Part shown: piece after piece, positions 1-11,010 of the stretch
How the letters are laid out: each line of letters opens with the position of its first letter
Numbering within the stretch: the first letter of the stretch is position 1
From: Smittia aterrima
Lineage: Eukaryota > Arthropoda > Insecta > Diptera > Chironomidae
Reading direction: 5' to 3'
Assembly (NCBI GenBank): GCA_033063855.1
Contig: CP093829.1
Location: forward strand, 18,941,537-19,005,536
Length of the DNA: 64,000 nt
Made by a program: the position numbers and the translations under genes
The notes under the pieces: generated by a model
What the model was told of the DNA's origin: nothing
Seen by the model: only the letters and a program-made list of their open reading frames with translations
Databases searched by the model: none

Positions 1-3000
1 GAGTCGGGCGAAAGAAGAGCTCACAGCGTGGTCAGTGTAAATTATAGCGGAGCTGCCTTTATGCAGCAACGGGTCGACTGCAGCGGCCGAAACAGAAGCG
101 AATGGAAATTAATTTTCGCCTAATGATCTCGTTCTTGTATTCGAATTTAAAGTTGGATGTGTCCGGGCATTGACCAGTGATGTCTTGTTTAACAAGAGTT
201 AAACTTACTTAATAAACTTTTCCCTTCGCAAATCATAAAGAGATTTGCCTGGAGAAACTTTACGTTCAACTTTAAGAGCTCTTTGATAAACTCGAATTGC
301 TTTAAAATATCAAAGAACTTGAGAGAGTTTACGACAATTTTATGCTGGCACAATTGAATTCATTGCGAGTTCACATTGCATTCTATTTACATGAAATTAA
401 ATTCTGAATGGAGACGAGGAATTTAAGAGCTCAGAGTTTGTTTAAAGACAAACACATTCGCAGAAGTTTATTGTGAGACTGCAAATGCAAATTCATTTTG
501 CATGTTCAAGCGTCCAGAAAATCGGAAACTTCCGCTCGCTTTGAAGTATGCAAATAAACTACTTTCGAGTGCGTATCAATGGACGTCATCATGATAACGA
601 TTTACATTGTAAATTGATGTTTCAAGCAAGGAAAACGAGCCAATAAATTTTCCACAACACTCTCGTGTATGCTTCTACATCTCATTTCCATAATCTATCG
701 CTTTTGGAGGCTTTTCAGACGAGGCTTGTTCCGTGAATTGGAAGTGGAAAGAAAAAAAAGTTCAAGAAACTTTATCAAACCGATTTTTGCTGCTTGTTTA
801 GCTTTGTAAGAATCGGAAGGGGCGACCGTTGTATGATTTATGGCCAAAGATAGCAAAAGTTGTTGGGATAAGACATAATGGAAGCTTAAGAAAACTTTGC
901 CGTCATTGTGATTTATTGGAGTGTCGCGTTTCCCAGGAAATCGCAAGGTTTGTTGTTTATTTTCGCACAACATAAAAAAGAGAGCGTTTAGTCGTGACAG
1001 GACCGAGAAATGGCCAAGAATCTAATCGAAATAATTGGATCGAGTTCGAGACTTTGTTTCGGGGTTTTTGCATACGAGGGAACGAAAAATTTCATTTTAA
1101 TTCGAGAACACACGCAAAGGGGTTTCTCGTTTCAACTCGGTATTGATTTAATGTCCAGTCGAGTGTCTCAAACGAAAACTAAATTTTCATTTCGACTTCC
1201 CATGAATACGAGAAACATTTTTCTTTAGAAATTCTCAAGACGTTCTCAACGCGCACATGTTTGGCGCACATGTTTCTCGATTTTCTTGCTCGAAAATTCC
1301 TTCTTTTTGCAGCACAACGAGACCAGCATTCGTTCCAATCGTGAATGCATTTGTTCCAGCACAGGGTGAGTCATTTCGATGTTCTTTAATCATCTGAGGC
1401 GTTGTGAACTACTGACACGAGCAATGTCGACCGATAAGAGAAAAGCTGTTGCTTGAGTGGCTCGAGACTTTTAATTAATAAGATTCAAAACAATCTGTGA
1501 CATTGCAAAGGGGCCAAAGAAAGAAAACGTTTTATCTCGGATGATTTGTGTTGAGAGAGAGAGGAAATAAGAACAAAGTTTAAAGAAAATAAACAAAAAT
1601 TCTTTAATAAATGGCAGCTCGACTAGCGAAGATAATTCATGCCCCGGATAATCAAAATATTTATAAGGAACGAGATCAAGTAACAAGAAGCATAACCAAT
1701 CTAATAAATTACTACATCGGATGGTAGAGAAAGTTTTGATATTTTCATTGCATTCTGGGTTTCTGTGGCTTCGACAAAGTTGCACAATAAAATCATCAGA
1801 GAAACTTTCAAACGTAAACAACTAAATTGCGAACTCAAAGCTTCACCTACAAACATTTCTAGCTTTAAGTTACAACATCAAACCTTCTCTGCAATTAAAA
1901 AAAATTACTACGCCCGAATATCTTGTGAATTATTGAGCGCTAATAGAAATTCTTTCTCGATTCTCGCTGTGGAATTTGAGAAATTATGGTAATTAAAGAC
2001 GATTATAGACACTTTCCTTCGCCTCGCATGCATCGAATGTAAATAACTGTAATCAAATTGCTCAATGAATTGAATTCCCAAAAATTAAATTAAATTCTCG
2101 CCAGCACGTCTTTTTGTTATGCAATGTGAGTTCGTCGGCAAGTCTGACGTTTGACGCGGTTGCATGGTTAAAACTTCCCGGGCTCGTAACAAGCTCTATC
2201 ATAATTGATACTTTAAACCGTTCAGCAGTGACACGCAACCCTTTCGATCCCTCCTTACATTCAAACTCGTCGTCTCGGTCAAGCGCGCATAATTAGATTC
2301 CATTATGAAATGATTGCGCTCGTTCGTTGAGGGCGAGAAAGTCGTGAAAATATTTTACGATCGTCCTTATCTTCTCGAATGAATCTCGACATGTCACCGA
2401 ACGATTTCAGTGTGAAAGCGTATGCGAGATTTATGTGAATACGAGTTGTGGCGAAACAAAATTGAATTACGTACGTTGCATGCTGAAAACTACCCCACGA
2501 CCGTAATTTCGAGTCGAGGTTTCGTGGTTCCTCCGTGGAAATTATGTTTTTATGAAGAGTGACGTTCAGTAAGGTGCAAGTACAACAACCCTTCACATAA
2601 TGAAATTATTCTGAGAAGCTCTCACGATTTTTCCTTTTATAGAACACTTAAAGGTTTTTTTCTTCAGTTAAACAAACTAAGTGAGTCAAGAGAAACAATT
2701 TCAATTCCGTGTTCGGAGATAGAAGCAAAGAATTTTGAAGATAAAAATGAAACCTCGCCAGGCAATAATTCATAAAGTGATGAATCATTTTACTGCTCGT
2801 TTGTCTTGATGGAGCAGAGCCACACAGAACATAAACCTTTTGTAATCCTAAATTAGATAATTAAGCTATGATCAATAAATCACAATTGTGTCGAATCATA
2901 GTTTTGTTTATGGTGAATTTAAATATCTGTAGCATTACAAAGTGCCGACGATTAATCATCAAAAAAGTCTCTGGAATTGGCTGTTTGAGTCTGGATAAGA

Positions 3001-4597
3001 TCGATGTGCCTGGTGCCAGACTTAAGAGCGTTTAAGAGGAATCGAATGCTATAAAGAAAGACGAAACATGTGGCGGCCAAGCCAAAGCAATCGTCAATGC
3101 GAAAACTCCTTAGAATATTTCATTGTTGAAGAGATTTTGGAGAATTTACGACTTTTTGTTTCCTGGATTTCTCTATTTTTTATGGCCCATTGCTTTATTG
3201 CTTTGATTTTAAATTCAGAATGCATTATTCTGTTCCGCCTCGGCTTTATGGCTTCGAAGAGTATTTAAAAAAAAGTATTTCTTCAGCTGAGCCACCGTCA
3301 TAAATTTAACGACTTTCTTAACACGTTTTTAAGCTTGCATTATGCGGCTCTTTACACTTCCAAGAGAGCTCGTTGTGTTAATCCAGTTGAAATTAATTCA
3401 GAGCGGAAGAATACCCTTCGCTCCTTTCAGGAGAAGTCTCTTCATGTTATCTTATGTCTGAACAAATTCGAAGAAGAAGTTTGCATCGTCAAAATGTGAC
3501 ACAACCGCTCTCAAGATTTCTTATAATCTTTCGTAATGACTTAAACTTCTATGAGTCTTCTTCTATCTCGAGACTGCAGTCATGGAAACGAGAAACATGT
3601 GTGCTTGTGAAAAGACACTCGAGGACAAGTCTCCCGAGCTATTTGTGCATAAATGTTGTTGAAATAAGTCAAGAACACTCCAGAAAGTTATCTCAAGTTG
3701 GATGAATATTCTTTTCTCTTAGCAGAAAAATATCTCGAGCTCATATTTTGTTTCTTGAAAGTTAAATGTGAAAAGTTTTCGACGCGCTCGCGGAAATAAT
3801 TAAAAACTCAAAGTCTTCGTTTCACAGCGGAGTTCTCGCTCCTCTTCGAAATGTTCTTAAGATCTTGATCTTTTTTAACTTGTTTATCAGCTTTCTATTA
3901 GCATCGATTTGTATATTTCTTGGCTGCGGAGCGCGCGATATCATATTTCACAGGCTTTTAGTGGAAAAGGAATCTCAGCTTCTAATCTTTCTATCTTATC
4001 AGAAAAAATATATCACAAGATGCTTTAGAGCAACAGTAAAAGACGAAGAAGGGAAAAGCCGTAAATATTTTTATTATTTTGACGCGATCTTCGCTCGGAG
4101 GAATTTGAAATTGAATAAAAAAACGAAAATTTGCGTACGAATATTTTTAATGTTCACCCGGTCTTCTTTAACATCAGTCGTCAAGATTTGAATAATCCAA
4201 TCGAAAACTGACATAAATTATTCTAATGATTCACTGATAGTGTCTCTGAACATATCGCATCCATAAATTTAGTTTAGTTTGGACGGGGAAAAAATGTTTT
4301 ACTTCTGTGAGTGAGAGAAAGGACAAAGTTTCTCTTACTCGAGAGTGAGAGAGATTTAAATATTCATTGGTGGACAAATTAATTATGGAATTATGCAAAT
4401 GACAAGTCGACTCTTCTCCCCGATAAAAGAGTTAAAGACCTGTGCTGCGTCCCAAAGTGTGTGTTGAGAGCAAATGTTTTTTTTTAAAGCTAAATCCCTT
4501 TATTTGAGTCCAACAATTATGATTCTCTCTAATCGGATTCTTTATGGCGAGAAAAATCAATATTTAATTAATCAACGGACTGAATGAATTAACTCAC
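1..4597 (-). other. CadN intron following the first coding exon (partial)
   Basis: The CadN exon at 4598-6152 ends on the minus strand with a strong GTGAGT donor (4597 down to 4592). The stretch to the left edge is therefore intron. No cadherin-like reading frame occurs on the minus strand here, so the next CadN exon lies beyond the window. The plus strand has one exon-like segment (1313-1365) reported as a finding. GA-rich runs near 1553-1563 and 4310-4345 resemble GAGA-factor sites. Nothing else is recognised. Confidence 0.8.
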
Positions 4598-6152
4598 CGT
4601 TATGTCCTTGATTAGAGATGACAACCCAAAAGTCAATCGTTTTGTCGGCAGCGAGTTCTTCGGCATTCCACTTGCTCTTGACACAAACATCGCCGTTCGG
4701 CTCGACTGTTACCCACGGATTAGCGTCGCGCAACTCAAATGTCTCTCGTTCGTTCTCCTTATCCAATCGGAATAAATTAAAGCCTTCAATATCGCCATCC
4801 GATTCATCGAAATCGATACGTTTGGCTGGACGAATGGCACGCGTTACTCCACGACGTTGTCGACGATGATGCGCGTGTTGCTCTTCGTGCACTAAATGTT
4901 GAACCGTAATTGCTGCTACCTCAGGTGGAGAGAATTCAATCAACACTTTGGTTGGACTGTCGCTTGTCAAGCTTGGCGTTCGTAGATCGTGAGCTTCGAC
5001 TTCGAGAAGTAATTCATGCTTTTCTGGTTCGCCTGCCAATACCAATTCTCCGGTTTGAGGGACAATGATAACGTAATTACTCGGGCTAGTGAGCTTGTAA
5101 GCAACTTTATCGCCATCCGCATCCTTTGCCTGAACTTTTCCGATTTTCGTGAAACGCTCGTAAGTTATCGTGGCGTTTCCATCCGAATCGATGGACTTTT
5201 TGCCGACAACAACAAATCGATATTGCGGTTCAATGAATATTGGCCTGTTATCGTTGTCATCGAGAATATGAACAGTAATCTTGGCATCAACTTTATTGAT
5301 GTGCTCATCATCTGAACCTTCAATAACGAGAAGGTAGTCGCTCTTTGTCTCCCGATCAAGAGGTTTGTTGGTCACAAGCCAAACGCCAACATTCTTCGTG
5401 TCTTTGATTTTAATCTCTTCGCTGATTTCATTCGTTTTGCTGTTTTGAAGAGCAAATGCTTTGTTCTCATTGCCGCTCATAATTTTATAGATTATCTCCT
5501 TCGATGGTTTGATAGAGTTTGCTTGCAGTAGTGGAACATTTTTAACCTTCGCTCCACGCTTCAAGTTCTCCATAACCTCGCCCACAGTCTCGAGAATGGC
5601 TCCGGGAAAGCGTAACATGTCCTTTCGATCCATGATGTGCAGCTGAAGGTGGTGAGTCGTTGTCGAGAGTGGGGTCTCTTCCAGCACAACAAGATGAACA
5701 GGTCGATTGACGAGAGGCGATAAGTCTGACGTTGTCATCACCATGCCATCCTCTAAGACAGTAAAGTACTTCGAGAAGCCCGTCTCGAGGAGACGGTAAT
5801 TGATTGGCTTTGATGCGTAAGACGTCAGAGATGAGTATGGCGAGTCTGGCGATGTAAAATTCGCCGTGAATTTCTTAATGCTATAACCGGGATATGTGTC
5901 GTGCGGCAGCACTAACGACAGCACATTGTTGGCCGTGCCGTCAAACGCTTTCTCGCGATGGTAGTGATGGTGATGATGACTCGAGTTTTTATTATGAACA
6001 TTATTGAAAGCTACACACTGATTAAGACTACTGATTAGAAGCATCATTAATAGACCTAATGCACTTGCAAACATTTCTTTCTGACTATGGCATGACAGCC
6101 TCGGAACTCTACTCGTTTGCCGCATTTTTACAGCGGCACCGAGATTCCGCAT
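4598..6152 (-). CDS. CadN: N-cadherin (CadN), first coding exon, partial gene
   Basis: Classic-type cadherin for homophilic adhesion at the neuronal surface (axon targeting, photoreceptor and synapse patterning in Drosophila). The exon encodes about 518 residues. A hydrophobic signal segment lies at about residues 27-43, followed by N-terminal cadherin repeats with the calcium-linker motif LDDNDNRPIF. A basic furin-like site (RRQRR, about 430-434) is followed by GVTRAIRPAKR. Phrases such as LVLPHDTYPG, KYFTVLEDG, TDLSPLVNRPV-type and DANPWVTVE-type strings match my memory of Drosophila CadN. ATG 6152 is chosen because the reading frame upstream reaches a TAA after only five codons and the frame's earlier start is TTG; Met27 is an alternative. 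The exon ends at AACG before GTGAGT, phase 1. A His run lies near residue 60. The rest of the roughly 3,000-residue protein is off the left edge. Confidence 0.95.
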
Positions 6153-6295
6153 TACGTCAAACTCCAATTATCTTATCACTTAAACACTTATGCACTGAAT
6201 ATTTATTAGGTTTCCTTTATTAAACGACTCACACTCGGCTTGAGTGAGTTTGCTACGGGTAGTCGTCTGCTTTAGTGTCTGGATGAAGTCATAAC
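6153..6295 (-). other. CadN: CadN 5'UTR part of the first coding exon, with upstream splice acceptor
   Basis: Read on the minus strand, a long pyrimidine tract ending CTCTCGCAG stops just before base 6295, a near-ideal 3' splice site. About 140 nt of non-coding sequence with in-frame stops follows before the ATG at 6152. At least one non-coding exon and the promoter must therefore lie further right, possibly beyond the chitinase gene. The acceptor is seen; the location of the promoter is inferred. Confidence 0.7.
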
Positions 6296-9189
6296 CTGCG
6301 AGAGGAAGAGAAGAGAAAAACAATAAATCGTTAAAAATTGTTGTAATATGCCAGAAGCAGTTCAGCGATGAAAGAGAATGCCGAGAAGAATGAAAGAAAA
6401 AAAAATCGGTAAACAGTCGGAAATTTATTGCGATATCACTTTCCTCTCGTTCATGTGCTCGAACACTTTTTGCAGTCGCTTAAATACTTCATCATTATCC
6501 TCTCCTCTGACAAACTCACATTCATGTCATTAAAGTCCCGACGATAAATTGTTTTTCGATGCCCCAACAGCTCGAAAGCTCTTTTCGAGACCAATATTGA
6601 TCGAATTGTAATAAAAACTTTTGTTTTTTTCATTTCGTTTCTTTGCTTCGCGGGAGAAAAGTTTAATTTGACAATATTATGGCCTTCCGAACAAGTTTGA
6701 ATGAATATCTCGTTCCCTGGTTCGAGTGATTTATTCTTTATTTATTTTCATTTAAAACGAAGCTCACAGCACAATAAAAGCAAAAACGCGTTAAAAATTC
6801 ATCAGGAAAAAAATTGTATCGTCGAAATTATCGTTTGTGAATGAATAATTTTCCAATTTCGCTAGCGAAGCGATCTCGGGGGGCTGCGAATCGCGACATG
6901 ACGCCAAAGCATTCAGCATAAAACTTTTTTTTGACAATATTTTATATTTTCCGCGCTTTAATCGTCGTGACTCTTTAGTTTGAGAATAGAGAACATTCAA
7001 TTAGCAATTTGTGGTTATTAATTGCCGTCGTTAACATATTCCAGCACCTTATTATAGACCCGAGAGTGTTTGACGTGAAAGCCCCGGAACACTCAAGGGA
7101 ATCATAGAATTAATCCTTTCTCATTATGAAAACTCTCTCACCAGCAAGCGACGAAAACAAAACGTTAAGAAGTTATCGCCATGAGAAAGTGAAGTTAATA
7201 ATTCACGTTCCAGTTATTCTTCTCGATTTCGTTACGGTTAGCTCGATAGTTCTCAATGCGACGATTGAGTCATTAACGTCTCTAGATGATTCGTGATCAT
7301 GATTTCTCGTCAATCGTCCCGCGGCGATAATTTCTTTCCCTTATCTTCTCTGAGAAATCATTGAAACTCGACTCTTAACGTCTTCGTCTTGTCAATGAAA
7401 GTTTCGGCTATCAAAATTATTCAAATCGCCCGGAACAGAATTTTTCGTTTGGAAATTGTTTGAACAAATGTTGACAACGTTCTCAGCAATTGTTGATGGA
7501 CAATGTAATTGAATCACATTCTGATGAGACTGTCGAGTCATTTTAAAGCCTCGAAAATTGATAAAAGAAAAAAATCTAAAAGTCATCGCATTTTGTTTTA
7601 CAAAAACTCTAAAAAAAAGTTGTTCTGGTTCAGACGGTAATCCGATACTTTAGACACACATGTGTAAGTGATTTAGCATTCTTCTAGCGTTTTCATCGAC
7701 TTCTTCATTTGTGAAGGGAGCTGAGTTACTGTTAAGCTGCAATTGCTTTGTGATTGCGTGAATTAATCTTCTGACCGCATTCAAATCTCACTCAGCCGAC
7801 AACAGAATGCTTTATTAATTATTATTAATTGTCTGATGATCCCCGAAACGACTTCTCGCTGAAGTAACGATACCTTGCGCAACCCAAAAGCAATTCAAAA
7901 GAGTTCCCATAATTATTTTTCTATTTCCGAGGTTCGTATTTAAATCGAAAAGAGCTTGAGTTTCCCTCCGAGTCTGTTTATCGCATCTTGGAAATCTCTC
8001 GCTCACAAATAACATGAATTTTTCTGGAAATAATGAAAGCACATTAAAGGCAGCATAAAAACTATTAACCATCAATTAGACGTCTCAGAGTTCGAGGTCC
8101 ATTAGACTTCATCGTTGCCCGTGGACTTTAAGTCTATTAGCTGAGTTCAGCAATGAGTTATTGTCTTTGGAAAGATTTATTGAGCGTTCCCAAATTGATT
8201 AGCACAGAACTCATTCTTCGATGAATTATTTAGCGTCAATGGCCGCAAAAGTTTTCTTCTTCCACTCTTTCCACTTATGGATTTTGGAGCAAAAACCGAA
8301 GCCAAGAAAAACATTTTTTTTTTCGTACATTGCATGAACGAAAACCGATGCAGCATCGCGGAGAGTCAACATCCGGTGTGAGTTTTTTTATGGAAAATGT
8401 TTCGGGGCCACAGAGTCGACTTTATTACAGTTTCTTGATTGAATACTGCGGAAAACTTAAAGCGGACGCGACTTCGTGGTAACTTTTTTTTTCGTAAAGT
8501 TTGAACCTTCGTTGATTGTTAAACTAAGTCGAGCTCATCATCAAGCCATCGGCATTAATTAGATTAAAGAATCTTCGTCGAAAAGAAAACTTTCTGAAAT
8601 ACATTTCACGAAAGGAAATTCCTTTAGGCTTCTGTCCCGCCCAGAAACAGCCCATAAAGTCTCAATTAATCTAATTAACATTCTCCTGAAGAAATATTTT
8701 CATGACTTCATTCACCTCCAAATATATTTCGATGGTTTCGCGTTCACGCAATGACAAAACAATTTCCATTTCAACGGTAAAAGGATTCCAAACGAGAACT
8801 CAATTAATTAGAAGCAGAATAAGAAAGCAAAGCCGAGCCTTCGACTTACGAAAATGGAATTCTCTGGTGTTCAGAGGATCGTCAGAAAATGTTATCAAAT
8901 AGTTTGTGTGGGAAATTTCCACTGCAAACAGCTTTTGATATGAGCTGAGCAAATGTTTTTCGACTTTGATCAAGTGGAATCTTACGCGCAAAAAATATTT
9001 ATTCAATGATAACTGAGATCGCATTCTCGGAAGCTGTGTGAGTCAATATTATTTTAAGAAACTTTAACAGGTGAATGCGATGAGTCTGCGCGGTGATTTC
9101 ATTTCTTCTGGCTATCATACACTTGTGAAGGTTAAAGATTTACAATTGTCTTATTAAATTGCCATCATTACAAAATTCCCGAATTTGAC
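6296..9189. other. Non-coding DNA between CadN coding exon and chitinase
   Basis: All reading frames here are short and show no family resemblance. The stretch is AT-rich with many TAATTA/ATTAAT cores. Because the CadN exon has an upstream acceptor, some or all of it is probably a CadN 5' intron. Confidence 0.6.
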
Positions 9190-9190
9190 T

Positions 9191-9314
9191 GATAAAGCAA
9201 AAAATATTGTTGTCAATTTATCTCTTATCTCAATAACGTCATCAAAATCCTAATAAAATGACTCAGGATAAAGCTCGAACTATAAAAGAAGTTCATTCTC
9301 ACTGAATGTTATCA
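9191..9314 (+). promoter_or_regulatory. Chitinase promoter: GATA motifs, TATA box, initiator
   Basis: TATAAAAG starts at 9281 and a TCATTA initiator-like sequence lies 31 nt downstream (9312), the usual spacing for a focused promoter; the ATG is at 9345. Just upstream are GATA-factor cores: GATAA at 9191, TTATCT at 9218 and 9225, and GATAA at 9267. GATA factors drive midgut digestive genes in flies and mosquitoes, so gut expression is a reasonable inference. No expression evidence is available. Confidence 0.7.
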
Positions 9315-9344
9315 TTACTCATTAAGCTTTCAAAGTGAACAAAG

Positions 9345-10875
9345 ATGGTGAAGAAAATTATTTCAATTATTATCGCGCTGCTTCTCGCGTCGACAGCGAA
9401 TTGCGAAAGTAAAATTTATTTTTCTTTGAAGAGATTTGTGAGTTTATATAAATTTAAATTTTAGAAAAAGTGACTTGCTACTGGTCAGCAGATGTTGACG
9501 TTTCTCAAATTGATCCAAACATATGCACGCACATAATCTATAGTTTCCTTGGACTTGACGCTAACGGAAATCTTAATTATTTGTGGAGGAGTGAAGCTCA
9601 AGCTTTGGGATTAATTAAGAGCCTCGTTGGATTGAAATCGAAAAATTCAAAGTTAAAAGCTATCGCAGCAATTGGAGGGTACAATGATGCTCTTGGTGGG
9701 GCTTGGTCAAGCGTGGCTGGAAACGCAAACACTCGTTCAAAGTTTGCTACTAACGTTCGTAATTTCTTGGTAAACAATAAACTCGACGGAATTGGTGAGA
9801 AATATTTTTTTGATTTAATCGAGTTATTCGAATGAAATCTTTAAGATATCGATTGGGAATATCCGAATCATAACGAGGACAAGCCACAAGAAAAAGCAAG
9901 TTTTGTTCTTTTGCTGAAACAGTTGAAACAAACACTTGGATCGTCTTATTCTCTCTCAGTCGCTATCGGATCAGGTCAATGGAGAACAGGATTGTCTTAT
10001 GACATTCCCGGAATATTTGCTGCTTGTGATTTTGTGAATTTAATGTCTTACGATCTTCACGGTTCATGGGAATCTAAAACTGGAATTCACGGAGCTTTGT
10101 ATCGAAGCAACTTAGACAATTCAGCATTGAACGTGGATGAATCGGTTTTCCTTCTTTTAAATCAAGGAGTTGACAGAAACAAATTGATCGTTGGGATTCC
10201 GACTTACGGAAATTCATTTACTTTGCGAAATGCAGCGAACAATGGAGTCGGAGCTGCTGCAACTGGTTTGGGAAGTGAGAAATACAATTCAATTTGTAAG
10301 AAAGTGAAGTCGGGAGAATACACTGAACGATGGGAAGCGACACAGAAAGTTCCTTATGCTTTCAAAGGAACTTTCTGGATTGGATACGACAACGTGAAAT
10401 CCGTAACTGAGAAGGCAAACTACATCAAGAACAATAATCTTGGAGGCGCAATGTTCTGGTCAATCGATGGCGATGACTTCAGTGGAGCATGTAGCAGTGG
10501 CAAATATCCGTTGATTGGAGCTGTTCATAAAATTGTTGTCGGCAAAGTGAGTTTTAATTTTACAAAGTTATTCCAAAAAAATTGTTTTCAACATTTTAGT
10601 TGTAGGAAACAACAACTGAGTCAACTGATTCGACGACCAACCAATCAATAACGCAATCAACAACGCAATCAACAACAACTTCTCAATCAACGACAACTCA
10701 GTCGACAACAGGACCATTTTCTTGTCCTAACAATGGATTCTTTAAAAACCCAGAAGATTGCTCAAAGTTTTATCAGTGCTGGGCAAATATCGCTTATTCC
10801 TTCGATTGTCCAAGTGGCTTGGTCTTTAACGAAGTTTCTAAAGTTTGCGATTGGCCTAATAATGTCAGTTGTTAA
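9345..10875 (+). CDS. Secreted chitinase, GH18 catalytic domain plus CBM14 (peritrophin-A) tail
   Basis: Hydrolyses beta-1,4-GlcNAc links of chitin outside the cell. Exons 9345-9408, 9465-9794, 9846-10546 and 10606-10875 join in frame to 454 residues. Signal peptide is about 1-20. Hallmarks: the conserved region I-type sequence AAIGGY, the catalytic motif DGIDIDWEYP with D129, D132, D134 and acid E136 all present (split across the exon 2/3 junction), MSYD at 198-201, and a WSIDGDD box. A Thr/Ser/Gln-rich linker from about 366 leads to a six-cysteine CBM14 chitin-binding domain ending at the stop. The start is the first ATG after the TATA/Inr pair and gives a clean signal peptide. Size and layout fit the small midgut-type insect chitinases with one GH18 and one CBM14. 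The intact acid argues against a non-catalytic imaginal disc growth factor. The exact paralogue is not assigned. The last intron has two acceptors 6 nt apart (see findings). Confidence 0.94.
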
Positions 10876-10988
10876 TGCAGATAAATTTATTTGCGTATTT
10901 AGTGCAATTATAAACATTTCCGTTGTTTGTAAGACGATAATTGTTGTTTACTGATAAGTTAATCAAACACAAATGATTGCGCAAGATT

Positions 10989-11010
10989 AATAAAAAAACA
11001 TTACAATAAA
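10989..11010 (+). terminator. Chitinase poly(A) signals
   Basis: AATAAA occurs at 10989-10994 and again at 11005-11010, 114-135 nt after the stop codon. This marks the probable 3' end of the chitinase mRNA. Confidence 0.65.

Noticed and set aside
3865..4191. 108-codon plus-strand frame in the CadN intron
   Set aside because: Opens on TTG in T-rich DNA with no recognisable motif.
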